This document shows positions 16,709 through 24,434 of a stretch of 64,000 nucleotides of DNA, piece by piece. The DNA is taken from assembly GCA_020851555.1 (NCBI GenBank), contig JADZCM010000017.1, forward strand, positions 1 to 64,000, written 5' to 3'. The notes under the pieces are model-generated. The model did no database searches. It saw nothing but the letters and a program-made list of their open reading frames with translations, and had not been told where the DNA came from. The stretch is from Bryobacterales bacterium. Lineage in GTDB: Bacteria; Acidobacteriota; Terriglobia; Bryobacterales; Bryobacteraceae. Both the position numbers and the translations under genes were made by a program. The first letter of the stretch is position 1, and each line of letters opens with the position of its first letter.

Positions 16709-17938
16709 TTACCTCACGGCAACTGCGCCGGAAACCTGCCGGACCAGCCCGGCGATCTCCTCGTCGAGCAGCCCCTTCTTGCGATCCGCCAGGGTGATAA
16801 ACCGCCGGTAGACCTCTTCAAGTTGCTCCCTGGTCAGTTGAAAGCCGAGGTGCTCGCAGCGATCCCGGAGCGCATGACGCCCGCTGTGCTTGCCGAGCAC
16901 CAGGCTGCTCTCGGGAACGCCCACCGTCCTGGGGTCCATGATCTCGTAGGTCGTCCGTTCTTTGAGAACGCCGTCCTGGTGGATGCCGGCCTCGTGCGCG
17001 AAGGCGTTGCGGCCGACGATCGCCTTGTTCGGCTGCGGCCCGAAGCTGATCAGTTCGGAGAGCAGCCGGCTGGCGGGATACAGGTGCTCGGTCCGGATAC
17101 CGACCTCGAAGGGCAGGCGGTCCTGCCTCACGCGGATGGTCATGACCAACTCTTCGAGCGAGCAGTTGCCGGCCCGCTCCCCGATGCCGTTGATGGTACA
17201 CTCCACCTGCCGGGCGCCCGCCTGGACCGCGGCGAGCGAATTGGCCACCGCCAGTCCCAGGTCGTCGTGGCAGTGCACGCTGACGATGGCCGTATCGCCG
17301 AGGGCGCGGGCCATGCGGCCGATCAGTTCCGCGTGCTCGTCCGGAGTGGAGTAGCCCACCGTGTCGGGCAGGTTCACGGTCCGGGCGCCGGCCGCCACGG
17401 TGGCCTTGGAAACCTGCTCGAGGTAGTCCAGGTCGGTGCGGGTTGCGTCCTCGGCGGAGAACTCCACGTCGTCGACGTAGCGGCGCGCCAGGGCGACTGC
17501 CGCCGCAGCCTCCTCCAGCACCTGCTGGCGTGTCTTGCGCAGCTTGTGCTTCAGGTGGATGTCGCTGGTTGCGATGAACGTGTGCAGCCGGGGCCGTTTG
17601 GCCTTCTCCAGAGCGCGGGCGGCTCGTTCCACGTCCAGCGTGCACGCCCTTGCCAGCGCAGCCACCGAGACGTCCGGGAACTCGCGGCTGATGGTGTCAA
17701 CCGCCTCAAAGTCCCCGTCCGATGCGATCGGGAACCCGGCTTCGAGGGTATCGACGCCGAGTTCCACCAACTTGCTCGCCATGCGAAGCTTCTCGCTAAC
17801 GGTCATGCTGCATCCGGGTGACTGTTCGCCGTCCCGGAGCGTGGTGTCAAAGATGTGCACGCGATTGTTCACTGGTTCCGCCCGCGTTCTGGTTTCTGCC
17901 CCGCCGGCCTGTGTCTCCGTGGCAGGGCATGCACTCAT
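16709..17938 (-). CDS. leuA: 2-isopropylmalate synthase LeuA lacking the leucine-binding regulatory domain
   Basis: Condenses acetyl-CoA with 2-ketoisovalerate, the first committed step of leucine synthesis. The 409-residue product has an intact TIM barrel: FDTTLRDGEQSPGCSM (about 29-44), DVEFSAEDATRTD, the metal/catalytic HCHDDLGLAVANS (about 210-222) and the family signature INGIGERAGNCSLEE. A linker follows (GIHQDGVLK, GKHSGRHAL). It stops after ADRKKGLLDEEIAGLV, where the regulatory domain of ~515-residue LeuA begins. Only 55 bp separate the stop from leuB, so the missing ~110 residues are not frameshifted nearby. Homocitrate synthase is the alternative, but the leuBCD context argues against it. 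GTG at codon 23 is a possible later start. Confidence 0.9.
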   Translation of the reverse strand: MSACPATETQAGGAETRTRAEPVNNRVHIFDTTLRDGEQSPGCSMTVSEKLRMASKLVELGVDTLEAGFPIASDGDFEAVDTISREFPDVSVAALARACTLDVERAARALEKAKRPRLHTFIATSDIHLKHKLRKTRQQVLEEAAAAVALARRYVDDVEFSAEDATRTDLDYLEQVSKATVAAGARTVNLPDTVGYSTPDEHAELIGRMARALGDTAIVSVHCHDDLGLAVANSLAAVQAGARQVECTINGIGERAGNCSLEELVMTIRVRQDRLPFEVGIRTEHLYPASRLLSELISFGPQPNKAIVGRNAFAHEAGIHQDGVLKERTTYEIMDPRTVGVPESSLVLGKHSGRHALRDRCEHLGFQLTREQLEEVYRRFITLADRKKGLLDEEIAGLVRQVSGAVAVR

Positions 17939-17954
17939 TATGCCGCGCCGATGT

Positions 17955-17971
17955 TAAATTTGACAAATTTA
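17955..17971. promoter_or_regulatory. Palindromic operator candidate between leuA and the LysR gene
   Basis: TAAATTTGACAAATTTA is a perfect inverted repeat (8-bp arms, one central base) in a 108-bp AT-rich island (17939-18046) within DNA that is otherwise strongly GC-rich. It lies 17 bp before the leuA start and overlaps the -35 element of the promoter facing the regulator gene. Its size and symmetry suit a dimeric regulator; the divergent LysR-type protein is the natural candidate. Confidence 0.5.
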
Positions 17972-17988
17972 TATTTGGCTGATATATA
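17960..17988 (+). promoter_or_regulatory. Sigma-70-type promoter of the LysR-type regulator gene
   Basis: TTGACA (17960-17965), a perfect -35, is followed after 17 nt by TATATA (17983-17988); TATAAT at 17985-17990 is an alternative with 19-nt spacing. The regulator ATG is at 18047. The -35 lies inside the 17-bp palindrome, so a protein bound there would block this promoter (autorepression, inferred). Confidence 0.6.
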
Positions 17989-18046
17989 ATAAAAAACACT
18001 AATGCAATAAGCGAAAATTATTCTGCCAGAATGGAACATTAACAGT

Positions 18047-18943
18047 ATGGAGCTGTACTCTCTCAAGGTATTCCAGGCCGTAGCCACCGAGCGCAGTTTC
18101 TCCCGGGCGGCGGAGAAACTGCTGCGCACCCAACCGGCGGTATCGCTTGCCGTGCAACGTCTGGAAACAACGCTCAACGAGCGCCTGCTGGACCGCTCGG
18201 GAAAGGACGTCCTGCTGACCGAGGCCGGCCGGATCGTTCTGGACTACGCGCGGCGCTTTGAGAACCTGAAGCGGGAACTGGAGGTCGCACTCACCGAGTT
18301 GCGCGACAACGCCGCGGGCCGGCTGGTGATCGGAGCCAACGAATCAACGACCTTATACCTTTTACGCCACATTCAGCGGTACCGGCGGCTCTATCCCAAA
18401 GTGAAAGTTCAGGTGCGGAGGACCCTTTCCAGCCGGATACCGGGCCAGTTGCTGGACGGAGACCTGGAGTTGGGCGTCATCAGCTATGACCCTGAGGATG
18501 ACCGGCTCTCGGGCACCGTGATCTACACCGATCACCTCTCCTTCGTGGTCTCGCCCGAGCACCGGTTCGCGCGGCAGAATTCGGTTTCGATCCAGGATCT
18601 GGGGCTGGAGACCTTCATCGCACACAACGTGCTGTCTCCGTACCGGGAGCGGGTGTTGCGCGAGTTCCAGCGCCACAAGGTGGCGCTCAACATGGACGTC
18701 GAGATGCCGACGGTCGAAACGATCCGGAAACTGGTGCAGCGGAACGAGGGAGTGGCGTTTCTGCCGCGCATGTGCGTGGAGCAGGAACTGGAGCAGGGCA
18801 CGCTGTGCGAGATCGAAGTGCCGGAACTTGAGCTGGAGCGCCAGATCCGGCTGGTGTATCCCGCCCGCCGCGCGCTCAGCTACGCCGCCAAAGCGTTTCT
18901 GGAGGTGGTGAAGGGAAGTGGAGGGAAGGCCGCCCCGCGCTGA
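18047..18943 (+). CDS. LysR-family transcriptional regulator
   Basis: The 298-residue product has the LysR winged-helix N-terminus: LYSLKVFQAVATERSFSRAAEKLLRTQPAVSLAVQRLETTLNERLLDRS (helix-turn-helix about 18-40), a linker helix and a two-lobed effector domain (VIGANESTTLYLLRHIQRYRRLYPKVKVQV, about 95-124; ELGVISYDPEDDRLSG; EGVAFLPRMCV near 237-247). Effector unknown. It is divergent from the leucine operon across a palindromic region, so regulation of leuABCD and of itself is likely (inference). Its effector domain resembles the CysB/CbbR-like group in general layout only. Confidence 0.9.
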   Translation: MELYSLKVFQAVATERSFSRAAEKLLRTQPAVSLAVQRLETTLNERLLDRSGKDVLLTEAGRIVLDYARRFENLKRELEVALTELRDNAAGRLVIGANESTTLYLLRHIQRYRRLYPKVKVQVRRTLSSRIPGQLLDGDLELGVISYDPEDDRLSGTVIYTDHLSFVVSPEHRFARQNSVSIQDLGLETFIAHNVLSPYRERVLREFQRHKVALNMDVEMPTVETIRKLVQRNEGVAFLPRMCVEQELEQGTLCEIEVPELELERQIRLVYPARRALSYAAKAFLEVVKGSGGKAAPR

Positions 18944-18952
18944 TCCCGCCTC

Positions 18953-19007
18953 CAGGCTCATCTTGTGTGAGAAACGCATCCCCGCTTCAGGCTCATCTTG
19001 TATGAGA
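18953..19007. repeat. Two 20-bp direct repeats, each with dyad symmetry
   Basis: CAGGCTCATCTTGTGTGAGA (18953-18972) and CAGGCTCATCTTGTATGAGA (18988-19007) differ at one base and are spaced 35 bp start to start. Each contains an inverted repeat (CTCAT-5 nt-ATGAG in the second, one base weaker in the first). They lie just after the LysR gene in the 277-bp gap before rpoZ. A third dyad of different sequence, CGCGC-AAGAT-GCGCG, is at 19030-19044. Operators for the rpoZ-coaBC operon or paired RNA hairpins are possible; no protein gene is seen here. Confidence 0.5.
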
Positions 19008-19220
19008 CAAGACTTTCACTCGACAGAAACGCGCAAGATGCGCGACAATGGAGAGGTCGGTTCCTGGATGCCCGCGGCGGCTTTGCCTTGCCCTATTCCC
19101 GGCGTTGTCCATGCAATATTGCGCGTCCGGGCAGAAGGTCCGGCTCCGCCTTGAGGCGCCTCCCGGCGAGCCGCGAAGGCTTGACGCGGCCGGCGGCGCC
19201 ACGTTTAGGGAAAGCATCGG

Positions 19221-19493
19221 ATGAGCACAGCGACAGCAGGTCTTATGGGTGACACAGGTCATAGGCACACGAATCCTCACATGATCCCGGACGACGAGGA
19301 GAAGAGTACGTACCGGTGGATCATCATCGCAGCCAAGCGCGCCCGGCAGCTTCAGGGCGGCGCACGTCCGTTCCTGCCCACGACTTCCAAGAAGCCCACG
19401 GTGATCGCCATGGAGGAGGTCCGGCGCGGGCTGGTCAAGTGGGAGGACCCCGCCAACGCTCCGGCCGAGGAGCCCGAGCCGCAAGGAGAATAG
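19221..19493 (+). CDS. rpoZ: RNA polymerase omega subunit RpoZ
   Basis: Small subunit that clamps the RNA polymerase beta-prime C-terminus. The 90-residue product has the omega core YRWIIIAAKRARQLQGGARP (about 31-50) and KKPTVIAMEEVRRGLVKWE (about 57-75), with an acidic Pro/Glu-rich tail. The ATG at 19221 is used; an ATG at 19281 would remove a 20-residue leader not typical of omega, and neither has a strong ribosome-binding site. Its position directly before coaBC (3-bp gap) is the common bacterial arrangement and supports the call. Confidence 0.85.
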   Translation: MSTATAGLMGDTGHRHTNPHMIPDDEEKSTYRWIIIAAKRARQLQGGARPFLPTTSKKPTVIAMEEVRRGLVKWEDPANAPAEEPEPQGE

Positions 19494-19496
19494 CGC

Positions 19497-20711
19497 GTGC
19501 GCGCCCTGGTTGGCGTCGGCGGCGGCATCGCCGCTTACAAGACGGCGGAACTGGTTCGCGCGCTGGCGGAACGCGGCGTCGAAGTACAGGTGGCCATGAC
19601 CTCGGCCGCCCAGCAGTTTGTTCAACCGCTGACCTTCGCCGCGCTGACCGGCCGCAGGGTGATTACCTCCCTCTTCCCCGCCGCCGGCGGCGCTGAAACG
19701 CTTTCCAGCGCGGTGGAACACGTCAGCGTGGCTCAGGAGAGCGACGTCCTGGTGGTGGCGCCGGCCACGGCGGATCTCATGGCCAAGTTCGCTCATGGAC
19801 TGGCCGACGACTTCCTTTCGACGGCTTACCTGGCCTTCACTGGGCCGGTGGTTCTGGCCCCCTCCATGAACAACAACATGTGGCTGCATCCCGCGACTCA
19901 AGCCAACCTGGAGGTTCTCCGTAGCCGGCGCCACCTGATTGTCGGGCCGGATGAGGGCCTGCTGGCGTGCGGCACGGCCGGTCCGGGCCGCATGTCCCAG
20001 CCGGACGTCATCGCGCAAGCTGTGCTCTCCGCCGTCAATCTCCGACGGGACCTGGAGGGCGAGACGGTTTTAGTCACGGCGGGCCCCACGCAGGAACCCG
20101 TGGACCCGGTGCGTTTCCTCTCCAACCGGTCTACCGGCAAAATGGGATACGCGCTGGCTGAGGCCGCTCTGGCCCGCGGCGCGGACGTGATACTGGTCTC
20201 CGGCCCGGTACACCTCACCCCTCCGCGCGGCGCCCTGGTGGTGGGTGTCCGCACTGCGGCCGAGATGCGTCAAGCCGTGCTGGATCACCTGGAGCGGGCG
20301 ACGATCCTCATCAAAGCGGCGGCGGTCGCGGATTACCACGTGGCGAAGGTTCCCGAGCACAAGGTCAAGAAGACGTCAGCGCGTCTCTCCCTGGAACTCG
20401 ACCCGACTCCCGACATCCTGGCGGAACTGGGACGGAAGAAAGGAGACCGGCTGCTGATCGGTTTCGCCGCGGAGACCGAGGGCCTCCAGCAAGAGGCCCG
20501 GCGGAAACTCAAGTCGAAGAATTGCGACATGGTGGTGGGCAACCTGGTGGGACGGGAAGGCGCCGGCTTCGAGAGCGACACCAATGAGGTGATTCTCGCC
20601 CTCGCCACCGGCGAGACTCTGGCGCTTCCGCCGGCATCCAAGCGCGATGTCGCCGGCCGCATCCTGGACGAGGCGTTGAAACTGCGCCTGGCCCTACACT
20701 CCGCCCAATGA
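19497..20711 (+). CDS. coaBC: Bifunctional phosphopantothenoylcysteine synthetase/decarboxylase CoaBC
   Basis: Two steps of coenzyme A synthesis. The 404-residue product has the FMN-dependent CoaC half: VGVGGGIAAYKTAELVRAL, catalytic His in VEHVS (His75), PSMNNNMW near 122-129 and the Cys of GLLACGTAGPGRM (about 156-168). The CoaB half contains VTAGPTQEPVDPVRFLSNRSTGKMGYALA (about 198-226), the Lys-rich EHKVKKTS and GFAAETE. All key residues are present. The start is GTG; the stop overlaps the next gene by 4 bp. Part of the coupled rpoZ-coaBC-udg-tmk-holB set. Confidence 0.97.
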   Translation: MRALVGVGGGIAAYKTAELVRALAERGVEVQVAMTSAAQQFVQPLTFAALTGRRVITSLFPAAGGAETLSSAVEHVSVAQESDVLVVAPATADLMAKFAHGLADDFLSTAYLAFTGPVVLAPSMNNNMWLHPATQANLEVLRSRRHLIVGPDEGLLACGTAGPGRMSQPDVIAQAVLSAVNLRRDLEGETVLVTAGPTQEPVDPVRFLSNRSTGKMGYALAEAALARGADVILVSGPVHLTPPRGALVVGVRTAAEMRQAVLDHLERATILIKAAAVADYHVAKVPEHKVKKTSARLSLELDPTPDILAELGRKKGDRLLIGFAAETEGLQQEARRKLKSKNCDMVVGNLVGREGAGFESDTNEVILALATGETLALPPASKRDVAGRILDEALKLRLALHSAQ

Positions 20712-21469
20712 ACCGGGAGTCGCTGCGGCAGTACCTGGTCTACTACCAGGACCTGGGGATCAGCCACGTTTACCGGCGCGGCGCCGCCGCCGCGGATTCC
20801 GGCCGGGCATACCCCGCCGCCGCTGCGGAATCGGCGAGCAGCGGCAACGGCGAAGCCGGCCCTGCCCGGCCGGTGGAAGGCGGCGAAAACGAACCTCCGG
20901 AGACTCTGGCCGCCATCCGCGAGGACATCGGCGACTGCCGCCGCTGCCGCCTCCATGAAGGCCGCGCCAATATCGTTTTCGGCGCGGGCAACGAGCAGGC
21001 CAGGCTGGTGTTCGTGGGCGAAGGGCCGGGCGCCGACGAGGACGAACAGGGAGTGCCCTTCGTAGGCCGCGCAGGCCAGTTGCTGACCCAGATGATAGAG
21101 GGAACGGCGCGCAAGGAGGGGATTCCGCTCCAGCGCAAGGACGTCTACATCTGCAACGTGGTGAAGTGCAGGCCTCCTGGCAACCGCGCGCCGCAGCCCG
21201 ACGAGATGGAGACCTGCGGCCGGTTCCTCGTCCGGCAATTGCTCGCCATCCGGCCCCGCGCGATCTGCCTGCTGGGAGGAACCGCCGTAAAGGCCCTGCT
21301 GGGGCGCAAAGAGGGCGTCACCAGGCTGCGCGGCAACTGGTACCGCTGGAGGGAGATCCCGGTCATGGTCACCTACCACCCCTCGTACCTGCTCCGCCCG
21401 CATAACCAGTCCGCCAAGCGGGAGGCGTGGGAAGACCTGAAGAAGGTGCTGCACTACGTCTATGACTGA
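20708..21469 (+). CDS. Family 4 (Fe-S) uracil-DNA glycosylase
   Basis: Removes uracil from DNA. The 253-residue product has a ~65-residue Ala/Gly-rich N-terminal extension. The family 4 core follows: the [4Fe-4S] cysteines (Cys77, Cys80, Cys154, Cys170), the active-site motif GEGPGADEDEQGVPFVGRAGQLL (about 105-127) and the C-terminal VMVTYHPSYLLR with its catalytic-loop His. The Fe-S pattern CxxC...C...C separates it from Ung. The start overlaps coaBC by 4 bp and the stop overlaps tmk by 8 bp. Confidence 0.92.
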   Translation: MNRESLRQYLVYYQDLGISHVYRRGAAAADSGRAYPAAAAESASSGNGEAGPARPVEGGENEPPETLAAIREDIGDCRRCRLHEGRANIVFGAGNEQARLVFVGEGPGADEDEQGVPFVGRAGQLLTQMIEGTARKEGIPLQRKDVYICNVVKCRPPGNRAPQPDEMETCGRFLVRQLLAIRPRAICLLGGTAVKALLGRKEGVTRLRGNWYRWREIPVMVTYHPSYLLRPHNQSAKREAWEDLKKVLHYVYD

Positions 21470-22136
21470 GACGCGCCGCGGGCTGTTCATCACCTTCGAA
21501 GGCATCGACGGAAGCGGTAAGACCACCCAGATGCACCGGCTGGCGGCCAGGCTGCGCGAGGCCGGCCACGAGGTGCTTGAGACCTATGAGCCGGGCGGAA
21601 CGCCGATCGGCGTGCAGGTCCGCCGGATCCTGCTCGACGCCGCCAACCAGGAGCTTTGCGCCACCTCGGAACTGCTCCTGTACTTCGCTTGCAGAGCCCA
21701 GAACGTCGTCCAGTCGATTCTGCCGGCGTTGCGGGAAGGCAAGATCGTTCTGTCGGACCGGTTTACCGATTCTACGCTGGTATACCAGGGCGTGGGACGG
21801 GGGCTGGGGACGGAAGTGGTGCTGGCGCTGGACCGGATCTGCTGCCAGGGACTGCGTCCCGATCTGACCCTGCTGGTCGACATCGACCTGGAGACGAGCC
21901 TCGCCCGGGCGCACGCCCGCAACCGGACCCTGCGGCAGGCGGACCACGCCTTTTCGGAGACGCGCATGGACGATCAGGCGGCGGACTTCCACCAGCGGGT
22001 CCGGAAGGCCTACCTGGAACTCGCGGCGGGCGAGCCACAGCGCGTCACTGTTGTCGACGGGCGCGGCGATGTTGCGTCCGTGGAGCAGGCCGTCTGGAAC
22101 GCCGTGGCCGTGCGTCTCGGGAAACTCCATGTCTGA
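21462..22136 (+). CDS. tmk: Thymidylate kinase Tmk
   Basis: Phosphorylates dTMP to dTDP. The 224-residue product has the P-loop FEGIDGSGKTTQ (about 12-23), the dTMP-binding EPGGTPIGVQVRRIL (about 43-57), the DR[YF] motif in LSDRFTDSTLVYQGVGRGL (about 97-115) and a VDIDLETSLARAHAR segment. All catalytic motifs are intact. It overlaps the uracil-DNA glycosylase gene by 8 bp and holB by 8 bp, a tmk-holB order common in bacteria. Confidence 0.96.
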   Translation: MTETRRGLFITFEGIDGSGKTTQMHRLAARLREAGHEVLETYEPGGTPIGVQVRRILLDAANQELCATSELLLYFACRAQNVVQSILPALREGKIVLSDRFTDSTLVYQGVGRGLGTEVVLALDRICCQGLRPDLTLLVDIDLETSLARAHARNRTLRQADHAFSETRMDDQAADFHQRVRKAYLELAAGEPQRVTVVDGRGDVASVEQAVWNAVAVRLGKLHV

Positions 22137-23187
22137 GAATTTCCACGGCAACCGGAGGGTCGTGGCTGCCTTGGACCGCATGGTCGAGTCCGGCCGCCTG
22201 CCTCAGGCCATACTGCTGGCCGGTCCGGAAGGGGTGGGGAAGGCGACCCTGGCGCGCCGGCTCGCGGCCCGGCTTCTCGGCCGAAGGGAAAGGATCGAGC
22301 TGGATGACCTGAGCCTTCCCGCCAACACGGCGGTGATCGAGGAGCGGGAAAAGCTGCCCGCCGAAAAACGCGCTGAGGAGCCGCTCTTCTTCGCTTCCCA
22401 CCCGGACTTCGTCACGTTTCCGCCCGACGGGCCGCTGCGGCAGATCACCATCCAGCAGATGCGTCTACTGCGTAACCGCGCCCAGTTCAAGCCCCAGAAA
22501 GGCGCCCGCCGCGTCTTCCTGATCGACCACCTGGACCGCGCCAACGAGCAGGCCGCCAATTCGCTCCTGAAGACGCTCGAAGAGCCGCCCGGCCATCTCA
22601 CCCTCGTGCTTACGGCCGGGAACGCTCACGACCTGCTGCCCACCATCCGCTCACGCGCCGTGCCGTTCTACCTGAGCCCGCTCGATCCCGAGGACATGCG
22701 CCGGTTCGTGGCGGAACGGAAGCTCGACCATGCCGGGCGGCGCATCGCGATTGCCGCCGGCAGCCCCGGCGTCGCGGTCTCTCTGGACCTGGATCTGTAT
22801 GACCGCCGCCGGGACGCGATGTTCTCGATGCTGCGGGCCGCGGCCGGCGTCACCGGATTCAGTTTGTGGATGGACTTCTCCGACGGGGTCGCCGCCCGCA
22901 GGAACGAGAAGCTGGAGGACTACCTCAAAGTGCTGTACGGACTCCTGGAAGACCTTCTGGCGATCCATCAAGGCGCGGGCTCTGTCCGCAACCCGGAGTT
23001 GCGCGGTGAGATGGAGCAACTGGCCGGCCGCGTTTCCTTCGACTGGATCCGCCGGGCGGTGGCCCGGACCGATGAACTCCTGATGCTCTCCCGCCGCAGT
23101 ATTCAGAAGATCATCGCTCTGGACGCCTGGGTTCTGGCCATGAAGGAGCCAAGCGCGCACCGGGTTGCGGAGGCGGGGGGCGTGTGA
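22129..23187 (+). CDS. holB: DNA polymerase III delta-prime-type clamp-loader subunit, without a zinc module
   Basis: AAA+ subunit of the clamp loader. The 352-residue product has a canonical P-loop GPEGVGKATLARR (about 33-45), the sensor-1 region FLIDHLDRANEQAANSLLKTLEEPPGHL (about 131-158) and LLPTIRSRAVPF, where SRA replaces the usual SRC but keeps the Arg. Where delta-prime and tau/gamma normally have a four-Cys zinc module, this protein has a Cys-free Glu/Lys/Arg-rich stretch (about 50-100); there is no cysteine in the whole chain. The start at 22129 overlaps tmk (ATGTCTGA). Confidence 0.88.
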   Translation: MSENFHGNRRVVAALDRMVESGRLPQAILLAGPEGVGKATLARRLAARLLGRRERIELDDLSLPANTAVIEEREKLPAEKRAEEPLFFASHPDFVTFPPDGPLRQITIQQMRLLRNRAQFKPQKGARRVFLIDHLDRANEQAANSLLKTLEEPPGHLTLVLTAGNAHDLLPTIRSRAVPFYLSPLDPEDMRRFVAERKLDHAGRRIAIAAGSPGVAVSLDLDLYDRRRDAMFSMLRAAAGVTGFSLWMDFSDGVAARRNEKLEDYLKVLYGLLEDLLAIHQGAGSVRNPELRGEMEQLAGRVSFDWIRRAVARTDELLMLSRRSIQKIIALDAWVLAMKEPSAHRVAEAGGV

Positions 23188-23289
23188 TATCAATGAACTA
23201 AAGTCGGGACCTGAAGACCCCCAGCCTAGCTGGAATCGAGAGCCAACGCCCGGTGCAGTTCCGACGTTCGATACACCAGGAGCAAATTC

Positions 23290-23586
23290 GTGGAAGCCGC
23301 CAACCGAAGACTCATCCGCCCGAGCCTGAATGGACCGAAAGAACAGGCCGGCGCCCGCCGGAGCCCGAAGCCGAAGGCCTCTCCGCCCGAACAGACTCAC
23401 GCCGAGACCTTCTATTACCTGAAGCAAATGCAGGCCAAGACTCCGATGGTGGTGGTGTTGGAAGACGGCGAGACGCTCAACGGCGTCATCGAGTGGTACG
23501 ACCGGGCCTGCCTGAAGATCAACCGGGAAGACGCACCCAACCTTCTCGTCTACAAGCCCGCCATCAAGTACATGTATAAGGCTTAG
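23290..23586 (+). CDS. hfq: Hfq-like RNA chaperone with N-terminal extension and altered Sm2 motif
   Basis: Sm-fold RNA-binding protein of the Hfq type. The 98-residue product has a basic, Pro-rich N-terminal extension of about 38 residues. The Sm core follows: AETFYYLKQMQAKTPMVVVLEDGETLNGVIEWYD (about 38-71) for Sm1, and ACLKINREDAPNLLVYKPAIKYM (about 73-95) for Sm2. The canonical Hfq Sm2 motif is YKHAI; here it is YKPAI, so the conserved His is Pro. There is no C-terminal tail. GTG start with AGGAG 8 nt upstream. The 102-bp leader contains a G/C-rich stretch but no feature I can name. It follows holB. Confidence 0.78.
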   Translation: MEAANRRLIRPSLNGPKEQAGARRSPKPKASPPEQTHAETFYYLKQMQAKTPMVVVLEDGETLNGVIEWYDRACLKINREDAPNLLVYKPAIKYMYKA

Positions 23587-23607
23587 GGGCCGGCCGCCGG
23601 CAACTCC

Positions 23608-24081
23608 TCACCGGTGGCGTTCCTTCAGGGCCAGGCGTTCGGCCCTGCGCCGGGCCGCGTCGTTGTAGCGCCGCTTCTGTTCCTCCGTCTCCGGAATGAC
23701 CGGCGCGACAGGCACGCCCCTCCCTTGGTCGTCGATGGCGACGAAGGTCAGATACGCGGATGAAGTGTGGCGCGTCTCGCCCGTGTAGAGGTCTTCCACG
23801 AAGACCTTCACGCCAACCTCCATGGAGGTGCGGAACACGCGGTTCACCGAGGAGCGCAGCATGACCAGTTGCCCGACGCGGATCGGGTGCAGGAACGTCA
23901 TGTAGTCCACCGAGGCGGTAACCACGGTGGTGCGGGCGTGGCGCATGGCGGCCATGGCCCCGGCCAGGTCCACCAGGTGCATGACTTTCCCTCCGAGCAG
24001 AGTGCCCAGAGCGTTGGTGTCGTTGGGCAGCGCCAGTTCGGAGTACTCCGAGACCGACTCGCGGACGTAGCGTCCTTCCAT
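23608..24081 (-). CDS. Acyl-CoA thioesterase, hotdog fold (YciA/BACH type)
   Basis: Hydrolyses acyl-CoA to the free acid and CoA. The 157-residue product has the hotdog signature LALPNDTNALGTLLGGKVMHLVDLAGAMAAMRHAR (about 17-51), in which NALGTLLGGK..HL.D contains the catalytic Asn/Asp region, and SVDYMTFLHPIRVGQLVML (about 58-76), followed by VGVKVFVEDLYTGE. A charged Arg/Glu-rich tail closes it. Substrate chain length cannot be told. Convergent with the Hfq-like gene (21-bp gap) and divergent from the TPR gene. Confidence 0.88.
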   Translation of the reverse strand: MEGRYVRESVSEYSELALPNDTNALGTLLGGKVMHLVDLAGAMAAMRHARTTVVTASVDYMTFLHPIRVGQLVMLRSSVNRVFRTSMEVGVKVFVEDLYTGETRHTSSAYLTFVAIDDQGRGVPVAPVIPETEEQKRRYNDAARRRAERLALKERHR

Positions 24082-24119
24082 CGCGGGTATCTTATCATGG
24101 AGAGGTTGGAGACGCCCTC

Positions 24120-24434
24120 ATGCCCGGCAGCCGCCTGGAAGCCCTGAAGCGCATCCTCGCGCAAAACCCCGCCGACACCTTTGCGCGCTACGGCCTTGCC
24201 ATGGAGCACCTGAAGGCGCAGGACTACGAGCAGGCCGTGGCGGAGTTCGAGGAACTGGTCCGGCGACAGCCCGACCACGCCTATGCGTGCTTCCACGCGG
24301 GGCAGGCGCTGGAAAAGCTCGGCCGGCCGGAAGACGCGCGCCGGATGTACCGGCAGGGCATCGAGGCCGCCGACCGCAAGGGCGACGCGCACGCCCGGAG
24401 CGAACTCCAGTCAGAACTGGACCGGCTGGGTTGA
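24120..24434 (+). CDS. Small TPR protein
   Basis: The 104-residue product is almost wholly tetratricopeptide-like. It reads RLEALKRILAQNPADTFARYGLAMEHLKAQDYEQAVAEFEELVRRQPDHAYACFHAGQALEKLGRPEDARRMYRQGIEAA, with two to three TPR units between about residues 5 and 85. It probably mediates protein-protein contacts in the cytoplasm, since there is no signal peptide. Partner unknown. -10-like hexamers TATCTT/TATCAT lie at 24088-24098 in the 38-bp divergent gap with the thioesterase gene. Confidence 0.82.
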   Translation: MPGSRLEALKRILAQNPADTFARYGLAMEHLKAQDYEQAVAEFEELVRRQPDHAYACFHAGQALEKLGRPEDARRMYRQGIEAADRKGDAHARSELQSELDRLG

